From Bacteroidales bacterium (GTDB taxonomy: Bacteria; Bacteroidota; Bacteroidia; Bacteroidales; UBA932), in assembly GCA_017554305.1 (NCBI GenBank), contig JAFZIN010000013.1:124001-188000 (forward strand): DNA of 64,000 bases. The letters are read 5' to 3'. Below are positions 62,796 to 64,000 of the stretch, piece by piece (positions within the stretch are counted from its first letter, which is position 1; each line of letters begins with the position of its first letter). A program made the translations under genes and the position numbers. Under the pieces are notes generated by a model, which was given only the letters and a program-made list of their open reading frames with translations, did no database searches and had not been told where the DNA came from.

Positions 62796-64000
62796 ATGAA
62801 AAGGGCAGTGTTCATTTTGGGGTTGGTGGCGGCTTTGGCAGTGGCTACCAACGGTTTAGCTCAACAGCAGGATTATGAAACAGGGCAGGAGTGCACCAGC
62901 ATTATGGTGGGAAGGCTGGCATCTACGGATGGGTCTGTGATAACTTCTCACACCTGTGATGGCGTGTCACACACCTGGATATCAATAGAAAAGGCGGCAG
63001 ATCACAAAAAGGGTGAGGTGCAAAAAGTCTATCGTGGAATAAGAAGAACAAGATTTAAGGGAGATACGGTTGGAGTAGTTTGCACGGGTGAGATTCCGCA
63101 GGCACGTCATACATACGCCTATCTGAACACCGGCTATCCCTCTCTGAATGAGAAGCAAGTGGCAATTGGAGAGACAACTTTCTCCGGGCCGGATACGCTT
63201 AAGAATCCTAACGGTATGCTTATGATTGAGGAGATGGCCAGAATTGCGCTGCAAAGATGTGATAACGCACGTGATGCGGTTAAGTTAATGGGCTCATTGG
63301 CAGAGAAGTACGGCTACGGAGATGGCGGAGAGTGCCTTACGGTTGCAGACAAAAAAGAGGTGTGGTGCTTTGAGATTGTGGGGTGCGGAAAGGATAAAAA
63401 GGGAGCCGTTTGGGTTGCTCAGAGAGTTCCGGATGACCACGTTTCCATCTCTGCTAACATCCCTAGAATAGGCAAGATAGACCGCAAAGACAAAGACCAT
63501 TTTATGGCATCAGACAATGTGGAGAAGGTGGCACTGGAGTACGGTCTTTGGGACGGTGAGGGAGAGTTTAAGTTCTATAAGGCATATCACGGTAACTATG
63601 GAGACGGCAAAAACTTCAGAGAAAGAGACTTTTACGTGCTCTCCACACTGGCTCCGTCACTTGGTCTTACATACGATATGGAGGAACTCCCCTTCTCCGT
63701 TAAACCGGATGAAAAGGTGGACGTTAGAAAGGTGATGGAACTCTTTAGGAATACCTTTGAAGGGACACAGTTTGATATGTGCCGCAACTGGCTGATTGAG
63801 GTGCCGGCAAAGGGAGACAAACCGGCCTACAAAAAGACCAGCCCGGTTGCAAATCCCTGGCTTACAGCAGATACCCGTAACACTTTGAATACCATAGCTC
63901 CCGGAACAGTGGAGTTTGCAAGAACCCTGGCGGTTGCCTGGTGCTCTTATTCAACAGTTCTGCAGTTGCGCTCCTGGCTGCCCGATGAGGTTGGCGGAAT
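62796..64000 (+). CDS. C69-family dipeptidase, 5' part (runs off the window)
   Basis: The frame from the ATG at 62796 stays open to the window end (401 codons seen). Residues 1-22 form a signal peptide (LGLVAALAVATNGLAQ). Cys33 in GQECTSIMVGRLAS starts the N-terminal nucleophile (Ntn) domain of C69 peptidases, with the propeptide cleaved before the Cys. The SHTCDG and later NPNGMLMIEEMARIAL segments are typical of this family, as is GYGDGGECLTVAD. C69 enzymes hydrolyse dipeptides. It is exported, so it may act on peptides in the periplasm or outside. The 3' end lies beyond the window. Confidence 0.92.
   Translation, partial: MKRAVFILGLVAALAVATNGLAQQQDYETGQECTSIMVGRLASTDGSVITSHTCDGVSHTWISIEKAADHKKGEVQKVYRGIRRTRFKGDTVGVVCTGEIPQARHTYAYLNTGYPSLNEKQVAIGETTFSGPDTLKNPNGMLMIEEMARIALQRCDNARDAVKLMGSLAEKYGYGDGGECLTVADKKEVWCFEIVGCGKDKKGAVWVAQRVPDDHVSISANIPRIGKIDRKDKDHFMASDNVEKVALEYGLWDGEGEFKFYKAYHGNYGDGKNFRERDFYVLSTLAPSLGLTYDMEELPFSVKPDEKVDVRKVMELFRNTFEGTQFDMCRNWLIEVPAKGDKPAYKKTSPVANPWLTADTRNTLNTIAPGTVEFARTLAVAWCSYSTVLQLRSWLPDEVGG

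Overview
The window is a gene-dense (over 95% coding) chromosomal segment of a member of the Bacteroidetes, most likely order Bacteroidales. Supporting signs are start codons with no Shine-Dalgarno sequence, the Bacteroidetes -7 promoter box TAnnTTTG in front of most transcription units, a TPP-riboswitch/TonB-receptor/pnuT thiamin locus, S9 and S41 peptidases, an MBOAT/DHHW cell-surface acylation cluster, RHS proteins with DUF6443-like regions, and the gene families used throughout. Genus cannot be fixed from the sequence alone.

Layout. 1-2946 (+): end of an M14 carboxypeptidase, an NhaC antiporter and SlyD. 2958-5576 (-): tsaD with an FAD dehydrogenase. 5659-10179 (+): tamB. 10176-12481 (-): rsmI-like, folB, mtaB. 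12519-14892: a PhnP-like hydrolase (+), cdd (-), mltG (+). 14921-15019 (+): signal recognition particle RNA. 15074-16279 (+): mnmA. 16281-20637 (-): rpsA-rnz-ctp operon. 20786-29161 (+): an accessory island holding a secreted SpvB/RHS-like protein, an RHS protein with a swapped-in AT-rich C-terminal domain carrying a JAMM/JAB-like metalloprotease motif, and a lipoprotein that is the candidate immunity partner.

29288-37264 (-): an apparent seven-gene operon (corA, ROK kinase, S9 peptidase, two MFS transporters, SIS protein, creatininase-like amidohydrolase). 37330-41101 (-): murK-like kinase, murQ, recR and a sodium:solute symporter, which looks like an N-acetylmuramic acid salvage operon with recR embedded. 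41142-44158 (-): TPP riboswitch, TonB receptor and PnuT. 44241-46656 (+): pyrG and a glutamine cyclotransferase. 46630-48135 (-): DASS transporter. 48196-48506 (+): RNase P RNA, followed by an unusual run of six hairpins. 48668-51919 (-): a large secreted amidase-like protein. 51983-58156 (+): D-cysteine-desulfhydrase-like enzyme, a FucI-like protein, then MBOAT plus two DHHW proteins. 58153-60673 (-): GntP permease and an HD phosphohydrolase. 60737-61606 (+): BASS transporter. 61642-62724 (-): O-methyltransferase-like protein. 62796-end (+): start of a C69 dipeptidase.

Themes. Many genes serve translation and RNA (tsaD, mtaB, mnmA, rsmI, rnz, rpsA, SRP RNA, RNase P RNA) or cell-wall turnover (mltG, murK/murQ/symporter, amidase, C69 dipeptidase). 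All nine divergent gene pairs share a compact arrangement of outward-facing -7 boxes, and five of these pairs have a separation of exactly 12 bp (one of the five with a weaker box). Several genes have their start codon only 4-6 nt after the box, so their mRNAs are probably leaderless. The most novel candidate system is the RHS/JAMM/lipoprotein cassette. The hairpin array after rnpB is the strangest non-coding structure.
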